From assembly GCF_042685085.1 (NCBI RefSeq), contig NZ_JBHUMM010000002.1, positions 124,001 through 188,000 of the forward strand: 64,000 nucleotides of DNA, given 5' to 3'. This DNA is from Marinicrinis sediminis. Its GTDB lineage: Bacteria; Bacillota; Bacilli; Paenibacillales; KCTC-33676. The stretch's first letter is position 1, and every line of letters begins with the position of its first letter. A program made the translations under genes and the position numbers. Below the pieces are notes generated by a model. That model did no database searches and was not told where the DNA came from. It worked only from the letters and a program-made list of their open reading frames with translations. Below, one piece after another: positions 16,076 through 24,372 of this stretch.

Positions 16076-18961
16076 CTAGCGGTCCTCCCCGATCGATAAA
16101 ATGATCGTCATCGTCACACCGACGACAGCGAAATAAACACCTAAGTCAAAGAGCGTGGCCGTGGCCAGCTCCGTCTTGCCTCTGAGCGGCAAATCAAAAT
16201 AGCCAAACGCATGACTGAGAAACGGTGCCTTGAACAGAAAGGAGCCGATCCCGGTCAACAGCGCGGTCATCAATCCGATGCCCGTAATCATGCGGAAATT
16301 CAGCGGAATGACCTTGCGAATCGTCTGCAGGTCAAACGCGAGCGCCAGTAAAATCAGTGCAGAAGCCGTCATCAGCCCGCCAATAAATCCACCCCCCGGG
16401 TTGTGGTGACCGGAGAAGAAGAGAAACACAGAAAACGTCAGAATAATGAACACAATCAATTTTGCTGTCGTCTGTAAGATGACATCATTGATCTTGTAAG
16501 CCTTGTTGAGCCTTCTCTCCAGCGGAACATCCTGCATCCGCTGGTTCAGGTCATCCTCTCCGTCCACCGCTTCCAAACGCAGCTTGATCATCGCAAAGAT
16601 ACCGAGTGAGGCCACACCGAGCACCATAATTTCCAGCAGCGTATCAAAGCCCCGGAAATCGACGAGAATGACATTCACGATATTTTTACCGCCCGCCAGC
16701 TTGTAGCTGTTTTCCACGAAATAATCGGAAATTGAGGTAAAGTGTCTCGTGTTGAAAGAGGCTAGCGCAATGAAGAACATGACCAGCCCCACACCGAGAG
16801 ACAGGATGAAATTGGTGACCTTGAAACGAATTGATGTCAGCTCTTTTTTCAGCTTCGGTAAATGATAGAAACAGAGCAGGAACAGCGCAACGGATACTGT
16901 CTCTACAATCATCTGTGTCAACGCCAAGTCTGGCGCACGGAAGATGACGAAGAACAGGCTGACCATGTATCCGACCGCACCGACCAGAATAATCACAGTT
17001 ACTCTCGACCTTGCAAACGGAACCGCAATTGCGGAACCAACGAGCACGGCAACAAGCACGACCTCATAGATGGAGATCTCCGCATAATCGCCACCACTCC
17101 AAACGAAGCCGCTGGAGCGGACAAATGCATAAACAATGACCCCGATGAAAAAGGTGAAAATATAGATCAGATACTGGCGAATGGAGCCGCGCATATAGAA
17201 CCGGGTCAAGCCTGATGAGAACCGATCCAGTCCTCTCAGTCCCTGATCATAGGCCACATTTAGAGCCAGCTTCTGCGGGAGCCTGTCGTAGAGACCCTGC
17301 CACTTCGCCAGCAAGACGTACAGCAGCGTTCCCGTTCCAATGACCCCTATCGTCATCATCAGCTCCGTATTCCATCCGTGGAAAAACGAAATCGACACAA
17401 TGAATTCTTCACCCTGAGCCAGCAGAGACGGTAAAATGGCCGCCATCGCCGGTTCAATCAGGGAATAGGACAAGATATTCGGGAAAAAGCCGAATACCAC
17501 CACCAGCGACACCAGTATGGCTGGCGGAATGAGCATGCCTATCGGCGCTTCGTGAGGCTTCTTGTCCAGCTTCTCCGGCTGGTATTTCCCGCCAAACGTC
17601 TTGAAAACGACGATCAGACTGTAAATAAACGTAAATACACTGGCTATCCAGGCCACAATCGGAAACAGGACCCCGACCGTCTCCATATTGAAAATGTCCA
17701 TATGCGACGCTTTCAGCATGGCTGTAAAGAACATTTCCTTGCTGAGAAATCCGTTAAATGGAGGCAGCCCTGCCATCGAAAGCGAGCCGATCAAGGCGAA
17801 GGTAAATGTAATCGGCATCAGGGCCATCAGCCCACCCAAGCGGCGAATGTCGCGAGTACCCGTCTCATGATCGACGATCCCTACCACCATAAATAACGCT
17901 CCCTTGAAAGTCGCGTGATTGATCAGATGGAAGACCGCTGCCGTTGTCGCGGTCGTATAGATCAGAGATTCATCCCCGTAACCATAATAAACCGCCGCAG
18001 ACCCGAGCCCGAGCAAGGACATAATCATCCCCAGCTGACTGATCGTCGAAAAGGCCAGAATCGCCTTCAGATCCGTCTGCTTCACCGCTGAAAAGGACCC
18101 CCAGAACAACGTGACGATCCCAAACACCGACACCAGCCAAAACCATTCAGCCGCTCCCGCAAAAATCGGGCTAAGTCTGGCTACCAGATAGATACCAGCC
18201 TTGACCATCGTGGCTGAGTGAAGATAGGCACTGACCGGAGTCGGCGCCTCCATCGCATCCGGCAGCCAGATGTGAAACGGGAATTGCGCAGACTTCGTAA
18301 AGGCCCCCAGCAAAACAAGCAGCATGGCCGGAACAAACCAGTCATGTGCGGTGACCACATCCAGTTGGCTGTAGATCTCCCGCACGCTGAAGGTACCGGT
18401 CATCACATACAGCAAAATAAAGCCGGCAAACATGGCAAATCCGCCGAATACCGTAATCAGCATCGACTTCTGCGCCCCGTAGGTCGATTTCTCGCGATGA
18501 TACCAAAATGCGATCAGTAAAAAGGAAGAAATGCTGGTAAGCTCCCAAAAGCCATACAGCACAATCAGATTATCGGACAGCACCAAGCCAAGCATAGCAC
18601 CCATAAAGAGCAGCAAATACACATAAAAATTGTGAATGGCTTCTTTCTTCCGATCCAAATAAAAAATCGAATATAAGATGACCAGTGCGCCAATACCTGT
18701 AATCAAGAGCGCGAACAGCAGGCTGAGTCCATCCACATAAACCGTGAAATCAACACCTAAAGACGGAATCCATGGCATCGAGGATTCCAGCAGCTCCTTG
18801 CTTTGAATACGTGGAATGTGAGATAAGAAATACGAAAAAAGAAAGATAGGCAATACCAGGACAAACCATCCTGAATGCACGTGTCGAACCACTTTATAGA
18901 ACAGCGGAACGAGAACAGCAAACGCAAATGGCGCCAGGATTGCCGCATGCAGCAAAGACAA
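16076..18961 (-). CDS. mrpA: Mrp Na+/H+ antiporter subunit A fused to subunit B
   Basis: The largest Mrp subunit: 961 residues from TTG 18961 with a GGGGGT site. The NuoL-like part (about 1-750) includes YGFWELTSISSFLLIAFWYH, FHIWLPDAMEAPTPVSAYLHSATMVKAGIYL and a Lys-rich helix series. The last about 130 residues (from TFSVFLFFSGHHNPGGGFIGGL to the end) are a complete MrpB domain, which in Bacillus subtilis is a separate gene. There is no separate mrpB in the operon, so the fusion explains why only six genes are present. The operon exchanges Na+ (and possibly K+) for protons across the cell membrane and helps pH and salt tolerance. Confidence 0.95.
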   Translation of the reverse strand: MSLLHAAILAPFAFAVLVPLFYKVVRHVHSGWFVLVLPIFLFSYFLSHIPRIQSKELLESSMPWIPSLGVDFTVYVDGLSLLFALLITGIGALVILYSIFYLDRKKEAIHNFYVYLLLFMGAMLGLVLSDNLIVLYGFWELTSISSFLLIAFWYHREKSTYGAQKSMLITVFGGFAMFAGFILLYVMTGTFSVREIYSQLDVVTAHDWFVPAMLLVLLGAFTKSAQFPFHIWLPDAMEAPTPVSAYLHSATMVKAGIYLVARLSPIFAGAAEWFWLVSVFGIVTLFWGSFSAVKQTDLKAILAFSTISQLGMIMSLLGLGSAAVYYGYGDESLIYTTATTAAVFHLINHATFKGALFMVVGIVDHETGTRDIRRLGGLMALMPITFTFALIGSLSMAGLPPFNGFLSKEMFFTAMLKASHMDIFNMETVGVLFPIVAWIASVFTFIYSLIVVFKTFGGKYQPEKLDKKPHEAPIGMLIPPAILVSLVVVFGFFPNILSYSLIEPAMAAILPSLLAQGEEFIVSISFFHGWNTELMMTIGVIGTGTLLYVLLAKWQGLYDRLPQKLALNVAYDQGLRGLDRFSSGLTRFYMRGSIRQYLIYIFTFFIGVIVYAFVRSSGFVWSGGDYAEISIYEVVLVAVLVGSAIAVPFARSRVTVIILVGAVGYMVSLFFVIFRAPDLALTQMIVETVSVALFLLCFYHLPKLKKELTSIRFKVTNFILSLGVGLVMFFIALASFNTRHFTSISDYFVENSYKLAGGKNIVNVILVDFRGFDTLLEIMVLGVASLGIFAMIKLRLEAVDGEDDLNQRMQDVPLERRLNKAYKINDVILQTTAKLIVFIILTFSVFLFFSGHHNPGGGFIGGLMTASALILLALAFDLQTIRKVIPLNFRMITGIGLMTALLTGIGSFLFKAPFLSHAFGYFDLPLRGKTELATATLFDLGVYFAVVGVTMTIILSIGEDR

Positions 18962-19141
18962 CCGTCATACCCCCATCTTGTTGAAATCATCGTGTCTTTC
19001 ACTTTCAAGTTTAATCCTTGATGTTGCAGTCTACATCGTACGTACTGCTAGAGCTAGTATGTCCGAAATGTGGAAGAATACTTTCCTGTATAAGATTCGT
19101 CCATAATGGAACAAGCTATGAAGATAAAGGAGTGAATCTTC

Positions 19142-19366
19142 ATGGTCTTGAAAAAAGCAATGACCTGTCTGGCCATCTTTCTCATTCTCCTGGCCTGGGG
19201 CTGGGCAGTCAATGAACGGTACCAGTCCCTTCATTACCGACCGTCCGTTCATTCTTCCTATTCCACGCATGCCAGCTTCATCGAGCCCTTCGGTCCCCGA
19301 GAATATGTAAAAATCAGGAGAAAACCCGTATTGATCAACGTTCCGGAGCCGGGCCTACAACCTTAA
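19142..19366 (+). CDS. small secreted or membrane-anchored hypothetical protein
   Basis: A 74-residue protein starting at ATG 19142 with a strong AAAGGAG site. Residues 5-24 (KAMTCLAIFLILLAWGWAVN) form one membrane span or uncleaved signal. The rest is hydrophilic, with several Tyr, His and Arg residues and a Pro-rich end. A terminator hairpin overlaps its stop codon, so it looks like an intact single-gene unit. I do not recognise the family. It is divergent from the mrp operon. Confidence 0.55.
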   Translation: MVLKKAMTCLAIFLILLAWGWAVNERYQSLHYRPSVHSSYSTHASFIEPFGPREYVKIRRKPVLINVPEPGLQP

Positions 19367-19385
19367 TGAGTCCCGGCTCTCATTT
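19346..19385 (+). terminator. terminator at the end of the 74-residue gene
   Basis: GAGCCGGG (19346-19353) pairs with CCCGGCTC (19372-19379), followed by TCATTTTCTTC. The stem starts inside the last codons of the gene and the loop contains its TAA. Confidence 0.7.
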
Positions 19386-19391
19386 TCTTCT

Positions 19392-19436
19392 CTCTTCACT
19401 CTCTTCACTCTCTTCACTCTCTTCACTCTCTTCACT
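19392..19436. repeat. 9-bp tandem repeat, five perfect copies
   Basis: CTCTTCACT is repeated five times without change. It lies between the converging 74-residue gene and the acetyltransferase gene. Being perfect, it is a candidate for copy-number variation between strains. Confidence 0.95.
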
Positions 19437-19511
19437 CTTTTCCATACGGCTCAGCGAGCAAATTGTTCCATGTTATTTATCATAGAGGAATTAAAAGTTG
19501 AAGACAAGCAA

Positions 19512-20801
19512 TCAGAAAAAGTCAGGCAAATAGGTACTGTGCCCGGAAAGTCGGCTTGACAACACCTGGACAGCCTGCTCATCACCCGTTATGAGTTGCC
19601 GCTTGTACAGCTCCACGCCATGTCGGTAGCCTAACAGCCACGCCGTAATATCCGGAATGGCACCACGAATCACTGGCAGGGTCGCCTCATCATGTCCAGA
19701 TCGTTCCAACGATCTTTCCTCCGATATCTGCACAATCGCTACATGACCCGCTTCATCCAATTCCAGCAGGTAAGCTCCGTTATTCCAGTCTGCAAAGGTG
19801 TCCACCACCTCCAGGACCAACTGACATGCGCTACCAGGCTGAAACGGATACTGACGAAGAAAGCCCTCCATATCGACAATTCGGGCCATAAAGTAAGGCG
19901 TGATCTCCTGCTTGAATTTCGGATCATCCAATCCATACGTCATATCTTCATTTGCGGGCACTTCGATCTCGATCTCATCAGCCATCGAATCATGCTGGGC
20001 AATGAATTGCCAAATCGCCCGTCTTCCTGCTTCCGTCGTATAGCCCGACGCATACACCTTCATTTTCCGGTCCCGAACCTCATATTCCAGAAAAGCCTCT
20101 CTGACCTTCTCTTCCTTGCCTGACCCTTCTCCTTCCGTGCTTGCATCACCCTCATGTGCACGTTCATACACATACTTGATACTCCCAGACTGAAACACCC
20201 GCTCCTGCCACCACATTCCCGTTCTGACCAGCGTTCCGTTGTAATGACGAGCCACGCGGTCATAAACGTCTTGCATCGCTGTCCAGGCCTCTTCGGACGC
20301 CGCCAGTCGCACCCATTGCCCCTCGCTGCCGTTTGCTGAATAAACCGGCACCTGTGCCATCTTCAGCGTGCAAATTTTGCGATCCACGAAGGTCTCCCAC
20401 CCGTATTTGCGGTAAAAGGAAAAAGAAAACGGATGCAGCATCGACAACGTCAGTCCCTTTTCCCTCATCTCCCGCAAGCTATGGGCGAGCAACTGCCTGA
20501 CCAACCCCAACCGCCTGTATTCCGGCCATGTTGCCACCCCCGCGATTCCACCCATGTCCAATACCTTCTCACCGACGTACACCTGAAGATCCAGCAGCGT
20601 GAGTTTCCCTAACAGCGTGTCATCCTCTTTTCTGAAAATCCCCCGTACAGAGGATGAAGGGATCATCTTCCTTCTCATCGCTCGCACTTCGGGCGTAATC
20701 GTATGCTGAAACGCAAAACCAGACAATTCAATGGCCTGATCCATCTCCTCATAGCGCAGCGATCGAATATACGTATTCATCTCATTTATTTTGGTTGTCA
20801 T
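19512..20801 (-). CDS. GNAT acetyltransferase, Eis-like with SCP2 domain
   Basis: A 429-residue protein from ATG 20801 with GAAGGGAG upstream; a possible ATG at 20822 adds 7 residues. The N-terminal third is a GNAT fold (IRSLRYEEMDQAIELSGFAF; VLDMGGIAGVATWPEYRRLGLVRQLLAHSLREMRE, where the acetyl-CoA loop lies). The middle repeats a GNAT-like fold, and the C-terminal part is SCP2-like (YLLELDEAGHVAIVQIS). This is the layout of Eis-type enzymes (COG4552), which acetylate amino groups, including those of aminoglycosides in some species. The substrate here is unknown. Confidence 0.85.
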   Translation of the reverse strand: MTTKINEMNTYIRSLRYEEMDQAIELSGFAFQHTITPEVRAMRRKMIPSSSVRGIFRKEDDTLLGKLTLLDLQVYVGEKVLDMGGIAGVATWPEYRRLGLVRQLLAHSLREMREKGLTLSMLHPFSFSFYRKYGWETFVDRKICTLKMAQVPVYSANGSEGQWVRLAASEEAWTAMQDVYDRVARHYNGTLVRTGMWWQERVFQSGSIKYVYERAHEGDASTEGEGSGKEEKVREAFLEYEVRDRKMKVYASGYTTEAGRRAIWQFIAQHDSMADEIEIEVPANEDMTYGLDDPKFKQEITPYFMARIVDMEGFLRQYPFQPGSACQLVLEVVDTFADWNNGAYLLELDEAGHVAIVQISEERSLERSGHDEATLPVIRGAIPDITAWLLGYRHGVELYKRQLITGDEQAVQVLSSRLSGHSTYLPDFF

Positions 20802-20840
20802 GGATATACTCCCTTCGGGCACAGATACGAGGCCCGCTAT

Positions 20841-20896
20841 ATTTCTCTATTCCGATTTCTCTATTTCGATTTCTCTATTCTGATTTTTCTATTCCG
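20841..20896. repeat. 14-bp tandem repeat, four copies
   Basis: ATTTCTCTATTCCG and three variants differing at one or two positions follow each other upstream of the acetyltransferase start. Together with the blocks at 7422, 8609, 9571 and 19392 it forms a set of pyrimidine-rich intergenic tandem repeats. Confidence 0.85.
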
Positions 20897-20980
20897 GTAT
20901 GTATGCAGCAATCCTTGCTTATCATCATAATCCAGACAGCCCCTCGGTTCAAATGCCGGTAGCGATCATATTCTAGCCAA

Positions 20981-21015
20981 AAAAGAAAAATGCCTGCAGC
21001 ACATTCGCTGCAGGC
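20981..21015 (-). terminator. terminator of hemZ
   Basis: GCCTGCAGC (20992-21000) pairs perfectly with GCTGCAGGC (21007-21015) around 6 bases. On the minus strand it is followed by ATTTTTCTTTTTT. It lies about 100 bp after the hemZ stop codon. The 85 bp in between hold no gene. Confidence 0.85.
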
Positions 21016-21121
21016 GTGATCAAAAGTATATTTAAAAAGGGGGTCTACAGATAGTATAGGAAATCAATATTAAACAGAGATGAAGATCCCTTTACAGTTA
21101 TATTACAAAATATAAAGCGCT

Positions 21122-22657
21122 TTAATTGTGATGGTTTGCGAACCATGCATTCAGCTTCTCTATTTTTTGCTGCGTATAATGCTCGAAATGATCGTTATAG
21201 GCCTTCGGCTCCTTCGGATTGGCAAAACGCTCAATTTTGCCGGTTTGCGGGTGCACCCATTTGGTTGAAGCCCCGCAGCCCAATCCGAGAATCGTCTGCA
21301 TTTCCTCCATAATCATGATGTTATAAATGCTCTCCTTGCCAGGCAGACAGTAGCCTACATTCTCGAGATTGCCCAAAATGTTTTTCTGACGGTACAGATA
21401 GTAAGGCTCATAGCCGTGATGGAGCGTCCACGCCTCGGCAGCTTCCATCATCCGGCCGATTTCTTGTCGGTCTGCCACTTTGTACTTCTCCTTGTTTCGA
21501 GTCATCTCTGAAGCCCGTTTGAAAGAGAGTGTATGCACCGTCAGTGACTCCGGCATCAGCTTCTCCGTTTCCTGAAGCGTGTGCATGAATTCAGGCAACT
21601 GCTCCCCTGGCAGCCCGATAATGAGATCCATATTGATGTTGTCCATGTCCATTTGCCGGGCCAGGTGGAACTTCTCGATCGTTTCCTCCACCGTATGATG
21701 ACGGCCAATCGCCTTCAAGGTCTCCTGAATGTAGGACTGCGGGTTAATGCTGATGCGATGGATGCCCCACTTCTTGAGCACGTTCAGTTTTTCCGGTGTA
21801 ATGGTATCCGGCCTGCCCGCTTCCACCGTAATCTCCCTGATCGATGCCGGCTCCGGAAACGATGCAAACAGTTCCTCATAGAGCATATCCATTTCTTCGG
21901 CTGTAATACTGGTCGGGGTTCCCCCGCCAAAGTAAACGGTGGTCACACGGATACCAAGTTCCTTGAGCCGCTGTCCAACCTGTCTCATCTCATAGTGAAG
22001 ACCGCCGAGGAAAGAATTCACGTCCCCCTGCCTGCCGTTGATCGCATAGGCCGGAAACGTACAGTACGCACACTTGGTCGGACAATACGGGATGCCAATA
22101 TAAACACTGACTTCACCCTTCAAATCGTACAGATCCGGCACGACCTCAAGCTGACGCTCCACGATGCGTTCCATCAGTTCAATTTTGCGGGGCTGAATGC
22201 CGAACTGCTCAGACAATTGCTGTTGACGCATTGCACGGGACTGCTGCTTCTGTACCCGCTGGTGCAGCAGCTTGGTCGGTCTCACCCCCGTCAGGATACC
22301 CCATGGCTGCTGAAGACCGGTATGGCGTTCCAATACGTCCAGCAGGGCAAAATGAAGGGGTTGCTTGAGCCGTTTGCGGGTGGACCTCTCATGCTCCGAA
22401 CCGAGTTCCTCTGTAGCGAATCCCTCTGCCTCTCTTCGGCTCTCAAATTGCTGACCATCCGGAGCAAGCAGCACGGCAGAAACGAATAATTTGCCCTGCG
22501 CTTCCTCCCTGTTCAATTTAATCTGAATGGTGACGACAGATTCGTCCCTGCCCGTCTTTGTTTCCACATCCACCTGGGCATCCTCGTCAAACAAGCCGAT
22601 GAGGTGCTCCACCCCCAGCATCATCTCTGGCGCGATGCCCTTAACTATCCATTTCAT
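21122..22657 (-). CDS. hemZ: oxygen-independent coproporphyrinogen III oxidase-like radical SAM protein HemZ
   Basis: A 511-residue radical SAM enzyme from ATG 22657. The 4Fe-4S motif CPTKCAYC has Cys192, Cys196 and Cys199, and is followed by the HemN-like VYFGGGTPTSI and INPQSYIQETLKAIGRHHT segments. The N-terminal about 160 residues are the HemZ-specific extension. HemZ carries out, or is predicted to carry out, anaerobic decarboxylation of coproporphyrinogen III in heme synthesis; the activity is less certain than for HemN. It has its own terminator and no heme genes nearby. Confidence 0.92.
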   Translation of the reverse strand: MKWIVKGIAPEMMLGVEHLIGLFDEDAQVDVETKTGRDESVVTIQIKLNREEAQGKLFVSAVLLAPDGQQFESRREAEGFATEELGSEHERSTRKRLKQPLHFALLDVLERHTGLQQPWGILTGVRPTKLLHQRVQKQQSRAMRQQQLSEQFGIQPRKIELMERIVERQLEVVPDLYDLKGEVSVYIGIPYCPTKCAYCTFPAYAINGRQGDVNSFLGGLHYEMRQVGQRLKELGIRVTTVYFGGGTPTSITAEEMDMLYEELFASFPEPASIREITVEAGRPDTITPEKLNVLKKWGIHRISINPQSYIQETLKAIGRHHTVEETIEKFHLARQMDMDNINMDLIIGLPGEQLPEFMHTLQETEKLMPESLTVHTLSFKRASEMTRNKEKYKVADRQEIGRMMEAAEAWTLHHGYEPYYLYRQKNILGNLENVGYCLPGKESIYNIMIMEEMQTILGLGCGASTKWVHPQTGKIERFANPKEPKAYNDHFEHYTQQKIEKLNAWFANHHN

Positions 22658-22794
22658 CGCTTACGATTCCCCTTTTATCACACATCTCACACGTTTATCA
22701 CGTCTTCTATAAGCTGTTCTTCCTCAAAGCTGCGAATTCAAATCAAGTAAATGACCCATCTTTTGTCGATTGTTTCATTATAAAAAGGAATAGC

Positions 22795-22962
22795 CTATTT
22801 GTATAGGAGAGCCTGATTTTTCACCTGATGGTGCTGCTGACCCTCTGGCCATAGACCCGTCTCGCCTTGCTGCTTGTTCAGCGCTTCCCATTCCTGTCGG
22901 TGCGAAGCGGATTGCATGTTCGCGTTCATTGCCATGGCTTGCTGGCGGATGGAAGTTCTCAA
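22795..22962 (-). CDS. small hypothetical protein, 55 residues
   Basis: Starts at TTG 22962, ten bases after a perfect GGAGG site. It reads (M)RTSIRQQAMAMNANMQSAS and then HRQEWEALNKQQGETGLWPE, ending QVKNQALLYK. It is hydrophilic, rich in Gln, Asn and Ala, with no Cys and no membrane segment. The strong ribosome-binding site and gene-like composition argue that it is real, and it fills an otherwise empty gap between ykkD and hemZ. I do not recognise the family; a small spore or stress protein is possible. Confidence 0.5.
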   Translation of the reverse strand: MRTSIRQQAMAMNANMQSASHRQEWEALNKQQGETGLWPEGQQHHQVKNQALLYK

Positions 22963-23060
22963 TGGATTGTCACCTCCGTACAGAGATCAATATCCATTAG
23001 TCTGAACCTTTTTCCGTTCCGCCATTCCCAGCTTTTCCGGGTTGTTCCGGCTATTCCCAT

Positions 23061-23378
23061 CTATTCTCCGATCAGCTTGAGTCCAATCACAGCCGCGATA
23101 ATCATCCCGATGAACAGGATTCTCCTCCACTCTCTGGATTCCCCGTACCAGATCATGCCGACAAAAGCACTGCCGCATGCGCCAATCCCGGTCCATACCG
23201 CGTAGGCCGTCCCCATCGAAATGTCTTTCATCGCGATCGACAGAAAGACAAAGCTGGCACCAAAGCCAAGCAACAATAACACCAGTGAAAGGACAGAACG
23301 CTTCACATGAAACTGATTGATCATCGCCACGCCTACCATCTCGAACGCTCCTGCCAGGATTAATGAAAACCAGGCCAT
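23061..23378 (-). CDS. ykkD: SMR-family transporter subunit, YkkD-like
   Basis: A 105-residue four-helix transporter. ATG 23378 is preferred because AGGAG lies eight bases upstream; the GTG at 23387 is too close to that site. The essential Glu lies at position 13 in LAGAFEMVGVAMINQF. GFGASFVFLSIAMKDISMGTAYAVWTGIG closely follows Bacillus subtilis YkkD. It forms a pair with the gene just upstream (5-bp gap). YkkCD acts as a heteromeric exporter, and SMR pairs of this branch are linked to guanidinium or drug cations. Confidence 0.85.
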   Translation of the reverse strand: MAWFSLILAGAFEMVGVAMINQFHVKRSVLSLVLLLLGFGASFVFLSIAMKDISMGTAYAVWTGIGACGSAFVGMIWYGESREWRRILFIGMIIAAVIGLKLIGE

Positions 23379-23383
23379 GCTGC

Positions 23384-23725
23384 TCACTCCTCTCCAGTTT
23401 GAGGTTTGCCCTCATCTGTGATCGATTTGATTCCGATGACTCCGATCAGAAGCAGCAGCACGAGCAAAACCTTGCTCCATCTGAAGGGCTCACCGAAAAA
23501 TAATATTTCAGACAAAACGGTGCCTGCCGTACCGAGTCCTACAAACACCGTGTACACCGTACCTACCGGAAGCCTTTTTCCTGCCGCTATCAGGCCGTAA
23601 AAACTGATGACGATAGCCACGATGGTACCCGACCAGGCCCATAACTGATCCGCATGCTTCAGTCCGATCACCCAGCACACTTCAAAAAATGCCGCAATCC
23701 CAATCAACAACCAGTCTCTGTTCAT
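23384..23725 (-). CDS. ykkC: SMR-family transporter subunit, YkkC-like
   Basis: A 113-residue four-helix transporter from ATG 23725 with GGAGGT upstream; a start at 23755 is less likely. AAFFEVCWVIGLKHAD, with Glu15, and LPVGTVYTVFVGLGTAGTVLSEILFFGEP match YkkC almost residue for residue. It is the partner of YkkD in an obligate heteromer. In Bacillus the pair sits behind a guanidine-I riboswitch. Here only about 140 nt separate it from dtd, and no such aptamer was recognised in them. Confidence 0.85.
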   Translation of the reverse strand: MNRDWLLIGIAAFFEVCWVIGLKHADQLWAWSGTIVAIVISFYGLIAAGKRLPVGTVYTVFVGLGTAGTVLSEILFFGEPFRWSKVLLVLLLLIGVIGIKSITDEGKPQTGEE

Positions 23726-23753
23726 GATGTGGTTTATACCTCCTTGATGACCC

Positions 23754-23796
23754 AAATAAAAAAACCCGGAAGGCTCGATTGCATCGCTCCCAGGTT
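23754..23796 (-). terminator. terminator between dtd and ykkC
   Basis: On the minus strand AACCTGGGAG pairs, with two G-U pairs, with CTTCCGGGTT, followed by TTTTTTTATTT. It would stop transcripts of relA-dtd about 30 bp before the ykkC start, or act as an attenuator of ykkCD. Confidence 0.65.
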
Positions 23797-23865
23797 CCGT
23801 CTTCTCCCATCAAACTGCTAACTATTTTTCATTTTATTCTCGTTCATTTTTACTTCTTTTCTATT

Positions 23866-24351
23866 TCATCTCTCGTTCATTTCTCTATAAGTCGTCCAGT
23901 CTTGTGAGTCCAGTACAAGGGTCACCGGACCCCAGTTTTCAATCGATACGCTCATCATCGCTCCGAAGATGCCTGTCTCTACGTGAATGCCCTGTTCCCG
24001 AAGCCGTTCATTGAACCGCTCATACAGCAGATTGGCCTGATCCGGCTTTGCGGCCTGCATAAAGTTTGGCCTTCTTCCCTTGCGGCAATCTCCATAAAGC
24101 GTAAACTGGGAAACGGACAGAATGGCACCACCGCAGTCAAGCAGCGACCGGTTCATCTTGCCGTTCTCATCTTCGAAGATACGCAAATGGACAATCTTGT
24201 CCGCCAGCAGTTGCACCTCATGCTCCGTGTCGGCATGGGTCATCCCAACCAGCAGTACCAGACCTTCTTCAATTTGACCGACAACCTCCATGCCGTCAGC
24301 CTGCTCTACACGAACGGAAGCTTGTCTGCTTCTCTGCAATACCACTCTCAC
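23866..24351 (-). CDS. dtd: D-aminoacyl-tRNA deacylase Dtd
   Basis: Hydrolyses D-amino acids, and glycine on tRNA-Ala, from mischarged tRNAs. The protein is about 161 residues. The start at GTG 24351 (MRVVLQRSR) fits the family; GTG 24360 is also open. Signature motifs are SVSQFTLYGDCRKGRRPNF (the SQFTL motif with the catalytic Thr) and, near the C-terminus, NWGPVT (the NxGPV cross-subunit motif). It lies 21 bp after relA in the same direction, as in Bacillus. Confidence 0.95.
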   Translation of the reverse strand: MRVVLQRSRQASVRVEQADGMEVVGQIEEGLVLLVGMTHADTEHEVQLLADKIVHLRIFEDENGKMNRSLLDCGGAILSVSQFTLYGDCRKGRRPNFMQAAKPDQANLLYERFNERLREQGIHVETGIFGAMMSVSIENWGPVTLVLDSQDWTTYREMNER

Positions 24352-24372
24352 TGCATCCACTTATCCTTCCCG

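Noticed and set aside
21108..21125. Catabolite-responsive element around AAAGCGCTTT at the hemZ end
   Set aside because: Only the central palindrome fits; the flanking TG..CA positions do not, and it lies at the 3' end of the gene.
23726..23865. Guanidine riboswitch before ykkC
   Set aside because: No consensus aptamer segments were found; only a terminator-like hairpin and pyrimidine-rich runs are visible.
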